A stretch of DNA of 64,000 nt from Peristeroidobacter soli (GCF_004138485.1 NZ_RYEV01000003.1:1240001-1304000), one strand, 5' to 3'; counted from the stretch's first letter, positions 43,382 through 51,483 are shown. Notes: a model not told the origin generated them from the letters alone. Made by a program: numbers and translations.

Positions 43382-46264
43382 ATGCACGCACTCGATTTCA
43401 TCGATCCAGGCACACCGGCGGTGCCGGAGCCCGCCGCCGGCGCGGTCAAGCAAGTGACCGTCGAAATCGACGGCTTCAGCGTCACCGTGCCCGACGGCAC
43501 GTCCATCATGCGCGCGGCCTCGCAGCTGGGGAATCAAATTCCCAAGCTGTGTGCGACCAGTTCGCTAAAAGCGTTCGGCTCCTGCCGGCTGTGTCTGGTG
43601 GAGATCGAGGGGCGCAAAGGATATCCGGCGTCGTGCACGACGACCGTCGCCGATGGCATGAAGATCCGCACCCAGAGCGAGAAGCTCGGTCAGCTGCGCG
43701 GCAACGTGCTCGAGCTGTATCTCTCCGATCATCCGTCCGAAGCGGAATGCTGTTCCAGCAACAACCGCTGCGAGTTGCATGAAATGGCGGCGGCTGCGGG
43801 CGTGAGCGAATCACGTTACTCGTTGTCTGGAGTCGATGGGATCGCTGCCGGTCGCACGCATCAGCACTCGTCGAAGGACGAGAGCAATCCTTACTTCGTC
43901 TTCAATCAGGATGCCTGCATCGTCTGCTCCCGTTGTGTGCGAGCTTGCGACGAGGTTCAGGGAACGTTCGCGCTGACCATCGAGGGGCGCGGCTTCGATT
44001 CGAAAGTGTCGGCGAGTCAGGCCGAGTCGTTCCTGGATTCTGAATGCGTGTCCTGCGGCGCCTGTGTCGAGGCGTGCCCGACGACGGCGCTCACTGAAAA
44101 GTCCGTGCTGTCGCTCGGCAAGGCCGAGCAAGCAATCGCCACGACCTGCGCCTACTGCGGTGTCGGCTGCACATTCAAAGCGGAGATGAAGGGTGAGCAG
44201 GTCATCCGCATGGTGCCGTATCGCGAAGGCCATGCGAATCACGGTCATGCCTGCGTGAAAGGGCGGTTTGCCTACGGCTACGCCACGCACGCCGATCGCA
44301 TCACCAAGCCGATGATCCGGAGCAAGATCACCGATCCGTGGCGCGAAGTGAGCTGGGACGAAGCGATCAACTACGCGGCCGCCGAGTTCAAGCGCATCCA
44401 GGCGAAGTACGGCCGGGATTCGGTGGGCGGGATCACGTCCTCCCGCTGCACCAACGAGGAAACCTTCCTGGTGCAGAAGCTGGTGCGTGCCGCGTTCGGC
44501 AACAACAACGTCGATACCTGCGCCCGCGTGTGTCATTCGCCCACTGGCTACGGCCTGAAGAACACGATCGGCGAATCGGCGGGCACGCAGGAATTCGACT
44601 CGGTGATGCAAGCCGATGTGATCATGCTGATCGGCGCCAATCCCACCGAAGGCCATCCGGTGTTCGCCTCTCAGATGAAGCGCCGGCTGCGTCAGGGCGC
44701 GAAGCTGATCGTCATCGATCCGCGCCAGATCAAGCTGGTGCGCACGCCGCACATCGAGGCGGACTATCACCTGCAGCTGCGCCCGGGCACGAACGTCGCG
44801 CTGATGAATTCCATTGCGCATGTGATCGTGACCGAAGGCCTGGCGCACGATGAGTACATCACCGATCGTTGCGAGGCGCAGTCCTGGGAGAAATGGCAGG
44901 CGTTCGTCAGCGATCCGAAGAATTCGCCGGAGGCAATGGAAGCGATCACGGGTGTGCCGGCCATGGCCGTGCGCGCCGCCGCCAGGCTGTATGGGTCGGC
45001 TCCGAATGGCGCGATCTACTATGGTCTTGGCGTTACCGAGCACAGTCAGGGCACGACGATGGTCATGGCCATCGCGAACCTCGCCATGGCTACGGGAAAT
45101 CTGGGGCGTGTCGGCGTCGGTGTGAATCCGCTGCGCGGTCAGAACAACGTGCAGGGCTCGTGCGACATGGGCTCGTTCCCGCATGAGTTCAGCGGTTATC
45201 GCCACGTGTCCGACGACGCGGTTCGTGCGACGTTCGAGTCGGAGTGGGGCGTGGAGCTGGACTCCGAGCCGGGACTACGCATTCCGAACATGTTCGAAGC
45301 CGCCCTCGATGGCAGCTTCCGCGCACTTTATATCCAGGGCGAGGACATCGCGCAGTCCGATCCGAACACCAATCATGTGACCGCGGCGCTGACGGCGATG
45401 GAATGTGTCGTCGTGCAGGACTTGTTCTTGAACGAGAGCGCCAAGTTCGCGCACGTGTTCTTCCCGGGCTCTTCGTTCCTGGAGAAGAACGGCACGTTCA
45501 CCAATGCCGAGCGTCGTATCGGCCGGGTGCGCAAGGTCATGCAGCCGCTCGGCGGTCTGGAAGATTGGGAGGCCACCGTGCGTTTCTCGAATGCACTGGG
45601 CTATCCCATGAGCTACACGCATCCCTCGCAGATCATGGACGAGATCGCCGCGCTCACGCCGACGTTCACGGGTGTGAGCTACGAGAAGCTCGACAAGCTC
45701 GGCAGCATCCAGTGGCCGTGTAACGAGGCGGCGCCCGATGGCACGCCGACGATGCACATCGGTCAGTTCGTGCGCGGCAAGGGCAAGTTCTTCGTGACGG
45801 ACTATGTGCCGACGCGCGAGAAGACGACGAGCCGCTTCCCGCTGCTGCTGACGACCGGGCGTATTCTCACTCAATACAACGTGGGCGCGCAGACGCGCCG
45901 GACTCTCAACGTGGTGTGGCACGATGAGGATCGGTTGGAGATTCATCCGCACGACGCCGACGTGCGCGGCATTCTCGAGGGCGACTGGGTCGGCATCGCG
46001 AGCCGGGCTGGCGAGACGGTGTTGCGCGCGCAGGTGACGGATCGGGTGCAGCCCGGCGTCGTCTATACGACGTTCCACTTCCCGGAATCCGGCGCGAACG
46101 TCGTGACCACCGACAACTCGGATTGGGCGACGAACTGTCCCGAGTACAAGGTGACGGCGGTGCAGGTCGTGAAGGTCAATCAGCCCTCGGAGTGGCAGAA
46201 GCGATATCACGAGCTGACCGAGCGAAATACGCGCATTCGGCGCGACGCGGACGTGCATGTCTGA
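43382..46264 (+). CDS. fdsA: NAD-dependent formate dehydrogenase alpha (molybdenum) subunit
   Basis: A 960-residue catalytic subunit. N-terminal [2Fe-2S] domain (ATSSLKAFGSCRLCLVEI), His-ligated cluster region (SDHPSEAECCSS), two ferredoxin-type [4Fe-4S] clusters (CIVCSRCVRACDE; CVSCGACVEACP), then the molybdopterin domain with TCAYCGVGCTF. The residue that ligates molybdenum is a normal cysteine codon TGT in ARVCHSPTGYG, not selenocysteine. It oxidises formate to CO2 in the cytoplasm. The enzyme may also detoxify formate from C1 metabolism. Confidence 0.95.
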   Translation: MHALDFIDPGTPAVPEPAAGAVKQVTVEIDGFSVTVPDGTSIMRAASQLGNQIPKLCATSSLKAFGSCRLCLVEIEGRKGYPASCTTTVADGMKIRTQSEKLGQLRGNVLELYLSDHPSEAECCSSNNRCELHEMAAAAGVSESRYSLSGVDGIAAGRTHQHSSKDESNPYFVFNQDACIVCSRCVRACDEVQGTFALTIEGRGFDSKVSASQAESFLDSECVSCGACVEACPTTALTEKSVLSLGKAEQAIATTCAYCGVGCTFKAEMKGEQVIRMVPYREGHANHGHACVKGRFAYGYATHADRITKPMIRSKITDPWREVSWDEAINYAAAEFKRIQAKYGRDSVGGITSSRCTNEETFLVQKLVRAAFGNNNVDTCARVCHSPTGYGLKNTIGESAGTQEFDSVMQADVIMLIGANPTEGHPVFASQMKRRLRQGAKLIVIDPRQIKLVRTPHIEADYHLQLRPGTNVALMNSIAHVIVTEGLAHDEYITDRCEAQSWEKWQAFVSDPKNSPEAMEAITGVPAMAVRAAARLYGSAPNGAIYYGLGVTEHSQGTTMVMAIANLAMATGNLGRVGVGVNPLRGQNNVQGSCDMGSFPHEFSGYRHVSDDAVRATFESEWGVELDSEPGLRIPNMFEAALDGSFRALYIQGEDIAQSDPNTNHVTAALTAMECVVVQDLFLNESAKFAHVFFPGSSFLEKNGTFTNAERRIGRVRKVMQPLGGLEDWEATVRFSNALGYPMSYTHPSQIMDEIAALTPTFTGVSYEKLDKLGSIQWPCNEAAPDGTPTMHIGQFVRGKGKFFVTDYVPTREKTTSRFPLLLTTGRILTQYNVGAQTRRTLNVVWHDEDRLEIHPHDADVRGILEGDWVGIASRAGETVLRAQVTDRVQPGVVYTTFHFPESGANVVTTDNSDWATNCPEYKVTAVQVVKVNQPSEWQKRYHELTERNTRIRRDADVHV

Positions 46265-47087
46265 AGCCAGAGCCGTGCCGGCGACGAGTTGTGAGGTCAC
46301 GGTCCATCGCTGGCGCGATGGCGACATCGAGCGCGTCGCCGATCAGGTGGCCGAAGAGCTGCCGGTATCGCTGGTGTTCAACGGCGTGCCGCATGTGGTG
46401 ATGCTCGCGACGCCGGCGAACCTGGAAGATCTCGCCATCGGCTTCACGTTGAGCGAGGGCATCGTCGACTCGCCGAAAGAGATCGTGTCGGTCGAGTCGG
46501 CGACGCGTGACGACGGAACGCTCGAAGTGCGCATCGGCATCACCGCCTCGAAGCTGTCCGAGCTGCTACGGCGCCAGCGAAACATGACGGGTCGCACCGG
46601 TTGCGGTCTGTGTGGTGCGCAGACGGTGGAAGATGCGATCCGTTCGCCGGCGCCGGTGCAGGGCGGGGTGAGTGTCGATGTGACGTCGCTGCACGATGCG
46701 TTGAGAAACCTGCGTGACCGGCAGGAGATCAATCTGCGGACCGGCAGCGTTCACGCCGCTGCCTGGGTGATGCCGGAGTCCGGCATCAAGCTGGTGCGTG
46801 AAGATGTCGGCCGGCACAACGCACTGGATAAGGTCATCGGGGCGGTGGTTCGCGCCGGTGGCGATTTCAACTATGGATACTTCGTGGTGACCAGCCGCGC
46901 GAGTTATGAAATGGTTCAGAAGGCAGTCACGGTCGGTGGCACGTTGCTCGCCGCGGTGTCCGCTCCCACCGCGTTCGCCATTCGCATGGCGGAGTCGGCG
47001 GGCCTGACGTTGATCGGCTTCGCGCGTGAGCATCAACACGTGGTCTACGCTCATCCTTCGCGACTTCTATGCACATCGACTACTTAG
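46257..47087 (+). CDS. fdhD: Formate dehydrogenase accessory sulfurtransferase
   Basis: A 276-residue FdhD protein overlapping fdsA by eight bases. The conserved CxxC loop is in GRTGCGLCGAQTVEDA, and the cofactor-binding C-terminal block is in REDVGRHNALDKVIGA. FdhD transfers sulfur from IscS to the bis-MGD cofactor, required for formate dehydrogenase activity. Its presence in the operon supports a functional molybdenum enzyme. Confidence 0.94.
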   Translation: MSEARAVPATSCEVTVHRWRDGDIERVADQVAEELPVSLVFNGVPHVVMLATPANLEDLAIGFTLSEGIVDSPKEIVSVESATRDDGTLEVRIGITASKLSELLRRQRNMTGRTGCGLCGAQTVEDAIRSPAPVQGGVSVDVTSLHDALRNLRDRQEINLRTGSVHAAAWVMPESGIKLVREDVGRHNALDKVIGAVVRAGGDFNYGYFVVTSRASYEMVQKAVTVGGTLLAAVSAPTAFAIRMAESAGLTLIGFAREHQHVVYAHPSRLLCTSTT

Positions 47088-47302
47088 TTCGCATGGCCAA
47101 CGACATCGGCGCCTTCTTCGCCAACGAGGAAGACAAGAAAGTCGCGGCTGCGAGTATTCGTCAGCACATCCATAGGTACTGGGATCCCCGGATGCGCTCG
47201 CGGATCATCGCGTACTACAACGAAACCGGCGGGGGCGAGCTCGAAGGTCCGGTGCGGGCCGCGATTCAGCAGCTGGCCGAGGAAACCGCGGCCAAGGCTT
47301 GA
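47069..47302 (+). CDS. fdsD: NAD-dependent formate dehydrogenase delta subunit
   Basis: A 77-residue helical protein overlapping fdhD by 19 bases. The sequence pattern LVRMANDIGAFFANEED ... HIHRYWDPRMRSRI is the FdsD signature. It is needed for assembly or stability of the Fds complex. Its stop codon lies in an 18-bp perfect palindrome. Confidence 0.92.
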   Translation: MHIDYLVRMANDIGAFFANEEDKKVAAASIRQHIHRYWDPRMRSRIIAYYNETGGGELEGPVRAAIQQLAEETAAKA

Positions 47303-47317
47303 TCTAGATCTAGATCA
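47300..47317. terminator. 18-bp perfect palindrome over two convergent stops
   Basis: TGATCTAGATCTAGATCA is its own reverse complement. It begins with the fdsD TGA and contains the TAG of the minus-strand gene ending at 47310. It can form a cruciform or RNA stem in both transcripts; no T tract. Confidence 0.5.
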
Positions 47318-47774
47318 AACCGAACTCGCGCATCGCGGGTTCGAAGTTTTCGTTGGAATGACCGGGGCGGGTGAGCTTGAAAATCGCGAACCGTTGCAAC
47401 GGGCTCAGTGCGGCCCACTGCGCCGGCGTCGGCGGCGTGACGTCGCGCTCCATCGAATAATCCACCACGCGCTCTGGCACGCTGTTGGTGTCGTTCCATT
47501 CGGCGCCATCGTCTCTGTCCAGCAGCTGCGCCGGCTGGTGGGTCCGGTTCTCGATCACGCCCGCGACGTAGCGACCGTAATCGTCGATTTCGACCGGGGT
47601 GTCGCAGGCCTGCGCGACCAGCAGCTCGCGCTCGTCGAGCGAGAAATGATTCCATTGTTTCAACGACACCTTGACTCCGCACAGATCCAGCTTGCGGCGC
47701 ACGGCCATGGGAATGCAGTACAGGGCGCCGGCAAAATCCTTTTCGAACTGAAAGATCGTGGCGTTGGTGTTCAT
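47310..47774 (-). CDS. Nitrate reductase-associated protein family
   Basis: A 154-residue soluble protein with the family's early block FQFEKDFAGALYCIPMAVRRKLDLCGVK, here broken as FEKDFAGALYCIPM and RRKLDLCGVKVSLKQW. The family is named from its position next to assimilatory nitrate reductase in cyanobacteria; biochemical role unknown. Here it sits beside a formate dehydrogenase, another Mo-bisMGD enzyme, which suggests a role tied to molybdenum enzymes rather than nitrate as such. Confidence 0.78.
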   Translation of the reverse strand: MNTNATIFQFEKDFAGALYCIPMAVRRKLDLCGVKVSLKQWNHFSLDERELLVAQACDTPVEIDDYGRYVAGVIENRTHQPAQLLDRDDGAEWNDTNSVPERVVDYSMERDVTPPTPAQWAALSPLQRFAIFKLTRPGHSNENFEPAMREFGLI

Positions 47775-47792
47775 GCGGGCATTCTACACCCG

Positions 47793-47830
47793 TAAAAATA
47801 AACGGGCCCAGCGGTTGCCCGCCGGGCCCG
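47793..47830 (-). terminator. Intrinsic terminator of the HNH/tRNA-like unit
   Basis: On the minus strand CGGGCCCGGCGG-GCAA-CCGCTGGGCCCG forms a 12-bp stem (one G-U) with a GNRA-type GCAA loop, followed directly by TTTATTTTTA. This is the best intrinsic terminator in the window. It must end a minus-strand transcript coming from the right, i.e. from the HNH gene and the structured RNA, because no other minus-strand gene lies between. Confidence 0.8.
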
Positions 47831-48174
47831 GGTGCGTCCATGCCTCAGCTCCGTGTCGCGCGCCTCAGGTCGCGGGGACCTGGATGACAGATAATCGTCC
47901 AACGCGCGACCGTCACGAGTCGCGCCGCTTGTATAGGTCCGAGGCCACCCCACGCCTGTCGCGCGGTCGTCGCGGTCGATGCGGTCATCGCCGATGCAGG
48001 CGATTGTCGTCAGCGCTTGCGCCTCCCTGCGCGAGCGAATATTCGACAATCACGTTGCACCGGGCCCGGCCGCATCGAGCTGCGACGCTCAAGGCTTGGC
48101 ACGCGTTGCGGTTCATTGCTGACCGCAGGGGTACCTCGGGTGCGAAGCTTTCGCTTCGCGAGGTGATGCTTGAC
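47831..48174 (-). ncRNA. Structured non-coding stretch, 3' part of a probable RNA
   Basis: No convincing ORF. On the minus strand several perfect stems follow each other: GCGAAGC-GAAA-GCTTCGC (48142-48159, GNRA loop) closed by ACCTC/GAGGT; GATTGTCG/CGACAATC (48044-48051 with 48002-48009) around an inner GCGC stem; GCGCGAC/GTCGCGC near 47910; AGGTC/GACCT near 47875. With the terminator at 47793 they look like the 3' half of a structured RNA. Family unknown. Confidence 0.45.
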
Positions 48175-48237
48175 TGGCATCTACAGGGGGAGTCGAACCC
48201 CGGCCTTGCGGCCTTACCTGCGACTTTTTCAGAGTCG
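48175..48237 (-). ncRNA. Partial tRNA-like module (Phe-type anticodon arm)
   Basis: Minus strand: a perfect anticodon-type arm CGACT-CTGAAAA-AGTCG with the loop expected of a tRNA-Phe (GAA), then GGCC-GCAA-GGCC like a long variable arm, a T arm GGGG-TTCGACT-CCCC, and a TGTAGATGCCA end that mimics an acceptor with CCA. There is no D arm, and no standard 5' acceptor half; CATCTGC inside the neighbouring module could pair with GTAGATG. It is either a fused remnant or a purpose-built mimic. Confidence 0.45.
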
Positions 48238-48240
48238 TGA

Positions 48241-48311
48241 TTGCAATAGAGGGAATCGAACCCTCGACCGAGCAGATGAACTGCTTGCTCTACCCACTGA
48301 GCTACATTGCT
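48241..48311 (-). tRNA. tRNA-like gene, CAU-type anticodon, aberrant anticodon loop
   Basis: Minus strand 71 nt with canonical D arm (GCTC-AGTGGGTA-GAGC), variable loop CGGTC and T arm GAGGG-TTCGATT-CCCTC. The acceptor has six of seven pairs (GCAATG with TATTGC); the outermost pair is A-A. The anticodon stem AGCAG/CTGCT closes a five-base loop TTCAT instead of seven, so CAT sits in the loop but in a non-standard geometry; shifting the stem would put TCA in the anticodon. No encoded CCA. Probably not a normal translating tRNA. Confidence 0.5.
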
Positions 48312-48362
48312 GTCGGATCAGGCGAACTCCCGCGTCGGTACACACAGCAGCAGGGCTGCAGC

Positions 48363-48396
48363 GTGCCAGTGTGGTGGAACCCACAGCCGCTGACAC
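48363..48396 (-). ncRNA. Acceptor/T-arm-like minihelix
   Basis: On the minus strand GTGTCAG pairs with CTGGCAC (7 bp, one G-U), enclosing a CGGC bulge and TGTGG-GTTCCA-CCACA. The hairpin has the size of a tRNA acceptor plus T arm. It lies between the HNH gene and the tRNA-like modules. Confidence 0.35.
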
Positions 48397-48461
48397 TGAA
48401 GTTACGGGCCTGGACCGTTGGTATCGATGCACGCTCGCGCGCGCATCGAAATTCTTGTTGG

Positions 48462-48489
48462 CGGCGGACGGCAACAGTTCCGTCCGCCG
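48462..48489 (-). terminator. 10-bp hairpin directly after the HNH gene
   Basis: CGGCGGACGG - 8-base loop - CCGTCCGCCG is a perfect stem starting six bases after the HNH stop codon. No T tract follows (the next minus-strand bases are CCAACAAG), so read-through into the structured RNA is plausible. Another 7-bp stem (TCGATGC/GCATCGA) is at 48424-48449. Confidence 0.5.
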
Positions 48490-48494
48490 ATGTT

Positions 48495-49067
48495 TCATTC
48501 GTTCAAGTGCAGTCGCGAGCTTCGCGGCACGCCCAGGAGCAGGAACTCCATCTGGTCGGCCAGAATCTTGCGATTGCTCAGAATGAACGCCTCGTACCGG
48601 TTCGGCACGTACGGCACATAGTGCAGTTTCATGCCCGCCGCTTCGGGAGTGCGGTCCGCCTTGCGGTGGTTGCACGCCTTGCAGGCAGCGACCAGGTTCA
48701 TCCACGAGTCCGCGCCGCCCTTCGACTTCGGCACGATGTGCTCCAGATCGAGCTGGTCGGCGCGGAACCGCTGCGCGCAGTAGGCGCAGATGTAACGGTC
48801 GCGTGCCAGCAGCATGTCCTTGTTCAAGGTCGGTACCACATCGAAGTGCCGGATCATGAAATCCCGGCCCTTGATGGCGATGATCGAGCTGGCTCGAATC
48901 ATCGACTGCAACCCCGTCAGCCGCTGCGTACCCCCGTGCAGCACGAACTCGTGCTGACCGGCGGCCCACGCGATCATGTCGGTGGCGTAGTACTGCGCGG
49001 CCTGACGAACGTTGATCCACCGGTGCGGAGCGCCGGCGACGTCAAGCGCGAGAATGTGCGGACTCAT
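48495..49067 (-). CDS. HNH endonuclease
   Basis: A 190-residue protein with a very strong ribosome-binding site (AGGAGGAG) before ATG 49067. The HNH/Zn domain is at about residues 90-150: RDRYICAYCAQRF (CxxC), DLEHIVPKSKGG (catalytic His), and ACKACNHRKADRTP (second CxxC with Asn-His). The N-terminal 90 residues are a conserved helper region (RQAAQYYATDMIAWAAGQ). Stand-alone HNH nucleases of this size may be homing or repair/defence nucleases. Unusual: a 310-bp hairpin-rich leader and tRNA-like RNA downstream. Confidence 0.85.
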   Translation of the reverse strand: MSPHILALDVAGAPHRWINVRQAAQYYATDMIAWAAGQHEFVLHGGTQRLTGLQSMIRASSIIAIKGRDFMIRHFDVVPTLNKDMLLARDRYICAYCAQRFRADQLDLEHIVPKSKGGADSWMNLVAACKACNHRKADRTPEAAGMKLHYVPYVPNRYEAFILSNRKILADQMEFLLLGVPRSSRLHLNE

Positions 49068-49383
49068 CGTGGCTCCTCCTGTGTAGTGGTCGAACGAACC
49101 AACCCGTGAGCTGAGGGGCGGCCTCACGCGCACGCGTGCTTTGAAACAAATCTGGACCAGACACTTGAAGGGGGTGGCCGGCGGGGATTCCCGCGCGACC
49201 TGGCTCCTTCGATGCCCCGTCCGGCTTACGCCTCGGGGCAGGAGCCCTGGGCGTTAGCAGCGACCTGAATGCGACGGGCAGCCGAGCACGCCGCGAATGA
49301 ATTCGCGTGGCGTGTTCTCAGAGGCGTTGCCGTGTTTCAGGTGCATGTATTCGGTGGATTGACGAAAGTTCAAACCGGCGGCG
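49068..49383 (-). other. Hairpin-rich 5' leader of the HNH gene
   Basis: No ORF of note. Nested stems: GGCTCC (49202-49207) with GGAGCC (49241-49246), enclosing TGCCCCG/CGGGGCA and a GGC/GCC stem with a four-base loop; CACGCC-GCGAAT (49287-49298) with ATTCGC-GT-GGCGTG (49301-49314); CGTGAG/CTCACG near 49105-49130; and TCTGG-A-CCAGA near 49155. This density of perfect stems over 300 bases suggests a folded RNA leader, or the end of a separate RNA gene. Confidence 0.45.
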
Positions 49384-49412
49384 AGTCTAGCAATGGAATA
49401 TTTCAACCACAA
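49384..49412 (-). promoter_or_regulatory. Candidate sigma-70 promoter for the HNH unit
   Basis: On the minus strand TTGTGG (-35, 49407-49412), a 17-base spacer and TAGACT (-10, 49384-49389), in an AT-rich patch. Transcription would start near 49377 and run through the leader, the HNH gene and the structured RNA to the terminator at 47793. Motif match is moderate. Confidence 0.4.
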
Positions 49413-49432
49413 CTGTTTTTATATTTCCAATT

Positions 49433-50902
49433 TCAGACAGTCACGCAACGGTTGCGACCTTCCTGTTTGGCCCGATACAAGGCCTTGTCGGCGCGGTCGA
49501 ACGCGCTACCGGCGGAATCGTCGGGCAACAGGGCAGTGACGCCGCTGGAAACAGTGATGGAGACCGGTGAGCCACGAAAGTGGAAACCGATCTCGGCGAT
49601 GGCGGCGCGGATGCGTTCGCTGAATCGCGAGGCGTCTTCCAGGTGCGTGCCCGGCAGCAGCATCACAAACTCCTCGCCACCGTAGCGGGCGATGAAGTCG
49701 GTCGAGCGGATCCGGCTGGCGAAACATTCGGCGACCACTTGTAACACCCGATCGCCGGCGCGATGACCGTAGGTGTCGTTGATGCGTTTGAAATGATCCA
49801 CGTCCCACACGGCGAGGCAGGTCGCCTGTTTGAAACGACGCAGACGATGCAGCTCGTCGTCGACACGCTTGTCATACGCCTGACGATTGGGAATGCGGGT
49901 CAGCATGTCCATGGTCGAGGCACGCTGCTCGTCCTGCAACTGACTCTGCAGGCGCGTGGCTTCGGCTTCCAGCTCGAGGATACGCGAGCGCATCTGATCG
50001 CTGCGGGCACTGATGGCCGCGGCGAACGTCGCCTCACGCTGCCGGAATTCCTGCAGATGTTTGTCGATCGCGTCCATGCGATTGCGAACCTGCTGGCGGA
50101 TCTGTTGCAGGTCGTTGGCGCTGTCCACGGTTTCGCCCATGGCCTTGATCTCGCCGACCAGCTGTGTGTTCAGGGTCTGGGTGCTGGCGTGCGACTGCGC
50201 CTGGTTCTGATGTTGCTCGGCGACGAACTCACCGATCTCGTCCAGCTTGCCGACCATGTGGCCGAGCAGGTCCTCGATTTCCTGTTTGGCGCGTTCGATG
50301 TGCCGGATACGCTTGCCGACCAGGTCGGTCAGTGACGTGAGCACCTCGGGCAACTGATGTTGGGTCAGTGCGTTCGACAGCTTCTGATCGAGCGCGTCGA
50401 CCTGCGCGGCCAGCTCAGCATCCCGGCGCAGCTCGGCGATCACCGCGGCGAGAATGGCACGCACCCGGTCGTCGTTCACCAAGGCATCGCGCGACGGAGC
50501 CGGCGCCGCCGGGCTGACCGGAGCGCTCATGGCCGCAGGGGACGACGGCACGGGATGGTCGAGCGCTCCAATGGCTTCGGTGAGCGCGGGCGTGAGTTTT
50601 TCCAACTCGTCGGCCGGGCTCTCGCGACGAATCGCCGTCTGGAGTCTCCGGATCTGTTCATCGAGCGGTGGCGCCAGGCCCAGCGCGGCCGTGCACAGCC
50701 GCCCGACCAGCCGTTTGAGCACCGCTTCCATGGCACGAAACTGCAGTTGCTGCTCATCCAGCCGGTCCAGGCTGGCGAAGTACTTGGTCCGCCAAAGGTC
50801 AGTATCGGTGCCAGTCGTCACAACATTCTTCTCGAGAGTCCGCGCTGATTCTGTATGTCGTCTGTTTCGGCAACTGCGACGCAGGGCGTGATATGTAGTC
50901 AT
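49433..50902 (-). CDS. Diguanylate cyclase (GGDEF domain)
   Basis: A 489-residue soluble protein. The N-terminal about 320 residues are helical and coiled-coil-like (VGKLDEIGEFVAEQHQNQAQ; FRQREATFAAAISARSD), the rest is a GGDEF domain with the active site RYGGEEF (408-412) and an intact inhibitory site RSTD five residues before it. So it should make c-di-GMP and be feedback-inhibited. ATG 50902 has no ribosome-binding site; GTG at 50821 after GAGAAG is a good alternative start. No membrane helices. Confidence 0.9.
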   Translation of the reverse strand: MTTYHALRRSCRNRRHTESARTLEKNVVTTGTDTDLWRTKYFASLDRLDEQQLQFRAMEAVLKRLVGRLCTAALGLAPPLDEQIRRLQTAIRRESPADELEKLTPALTEAIGALDHPVPSSPAAMSAPVSPAAPAPSRDALVNDDRVRAILAAVIAELRRDAELAAQVDALDQKLSNALTQHQLPEVLTSLTDLVGKRIRHIERAKQEIEDLLGHMVGKLDEIGEFVAEQHQNQAQSHASTQTLNTQLVGEIKAMGETVDSANDLQQIRQQVRNRMDAIDKHLQEFRQREATFAAAISARSDQMRSRILELEAEATRLQSQLQDEQRASTMDMLTRIPNRQAYDKRVDDELHRLRRFKQATCLAVWDVDHFKRINDTYGHRAGDRVLQVVAECFASRIRSTDFIARYGGEEFVMLLPGTHLEDASRFSERIRAAIAEIGFHFRGSPVSITVSSGVTALLPDDSAGSAFDRADKALYRAKQEGRNRCVTV

Positions 50903-51078
50903 CGAAACGTGTGGTCGATTTCTTGAGTGAAATGGCTCTCAGAATGCGAAAAGAAGCCGCTGTCCGTGGCCGGTTCAGGGTTCCCCCGATGGCTGCGATC
51001 GCTGACAGGATCTGACAGCAGTGCCGACTACACTGCCGGCTCAGTCAACCATCGCGTACATCTGCAGGAGGCCGGCCA

Positions 51079-51483
51079 ATGTTGAAGACCTATCAGGGCA
51101 GCTGCCATTGCGGAGCCGTTCGCTACGAAGCGGACATCGATCTGAGCCAGGGCACGACCCGCTGCAATTGCTCGATCTGCAAGAAGACCCGTTATTGGGG
51201 CATCGTGATCAAGCCGGCCGCGTTCCGTCTGCAGACCGACGAAGCGCAACTCACCGATTATCAATTCGGCTCCCGGCAGGGGCACCAGCTGTTCTGTAAA
51301 AGCTGCGGGCTGCGTTCCTTCGGTCATGGCAACGTGCCCGAAATCGGCGGCGCTTTCGTGTCCATCAACATCGCGTGTCTGGACGGCGTGTCGGATGAGG
51401 AGTTGGCGGCGCTGCCGGTGCGCTATCTCAACGGTCGCGATTACGACTGGATGCACGAGCCGAAGGTCACCAGCTATCTTTAG
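51079..51483 (+). CDS. GFA / CENP-V-domain zinc protein
   Basis: A 134-residue protein with strong RBS (GCAGGAGGCC). Zinc-binding cysteines are arranged as in glutathione-dependent formaldehyde-activating enzyme: GSCHCGAVRYEA, CNCSICKKT and FCKSCGLRSF. The family binds glutathione or formaldehyde adducts; most members have no proven reaction. Divergent from the diguanylate cyclase. Confidence 0.85.
   Translation: MLKTYQGSCHCGAVRYEADIDLSQGTTRCNCSICKKTRYWGIVIKPAAFRLQTDEAQLTDYQFGSRQGHQLFCKSCGLRSFGHGNVPEIGGAFVSINIACLDGVSDEELAALPVRYLNGRDYDWMHEPKVTSYL

Noticed and set aside
48175-48311. Selenocysteine tRNA next to formate dehydrogenase
   Set aside because: A slipped reading gives a TCA anticodon, but the element lacks the 8-bp acceptor and long extra arm of tRNA-Sec, and fdsA uses an ordinary TGT cysteine codon at the molybdenum ligand; no selA/selB is seen.
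47793-48311. tmRNA, RNase P RNA, 6S or SRP RNA
   Set aside because: None of their conserved cores (tag ORF with Ala-Asn-Asp start, GAGGAAAGTCC of RNase P, GGAAGGAAGCAGC of SRP) was found on either strand of this interval.
48495-49067. IscB/HEARO-type RNA-guided nuclease
   Set aside because: The HNH protein is only 190 residues and has no RuvC or bridge-helix region; the resemblance is limited to HNH plus structured RNA.
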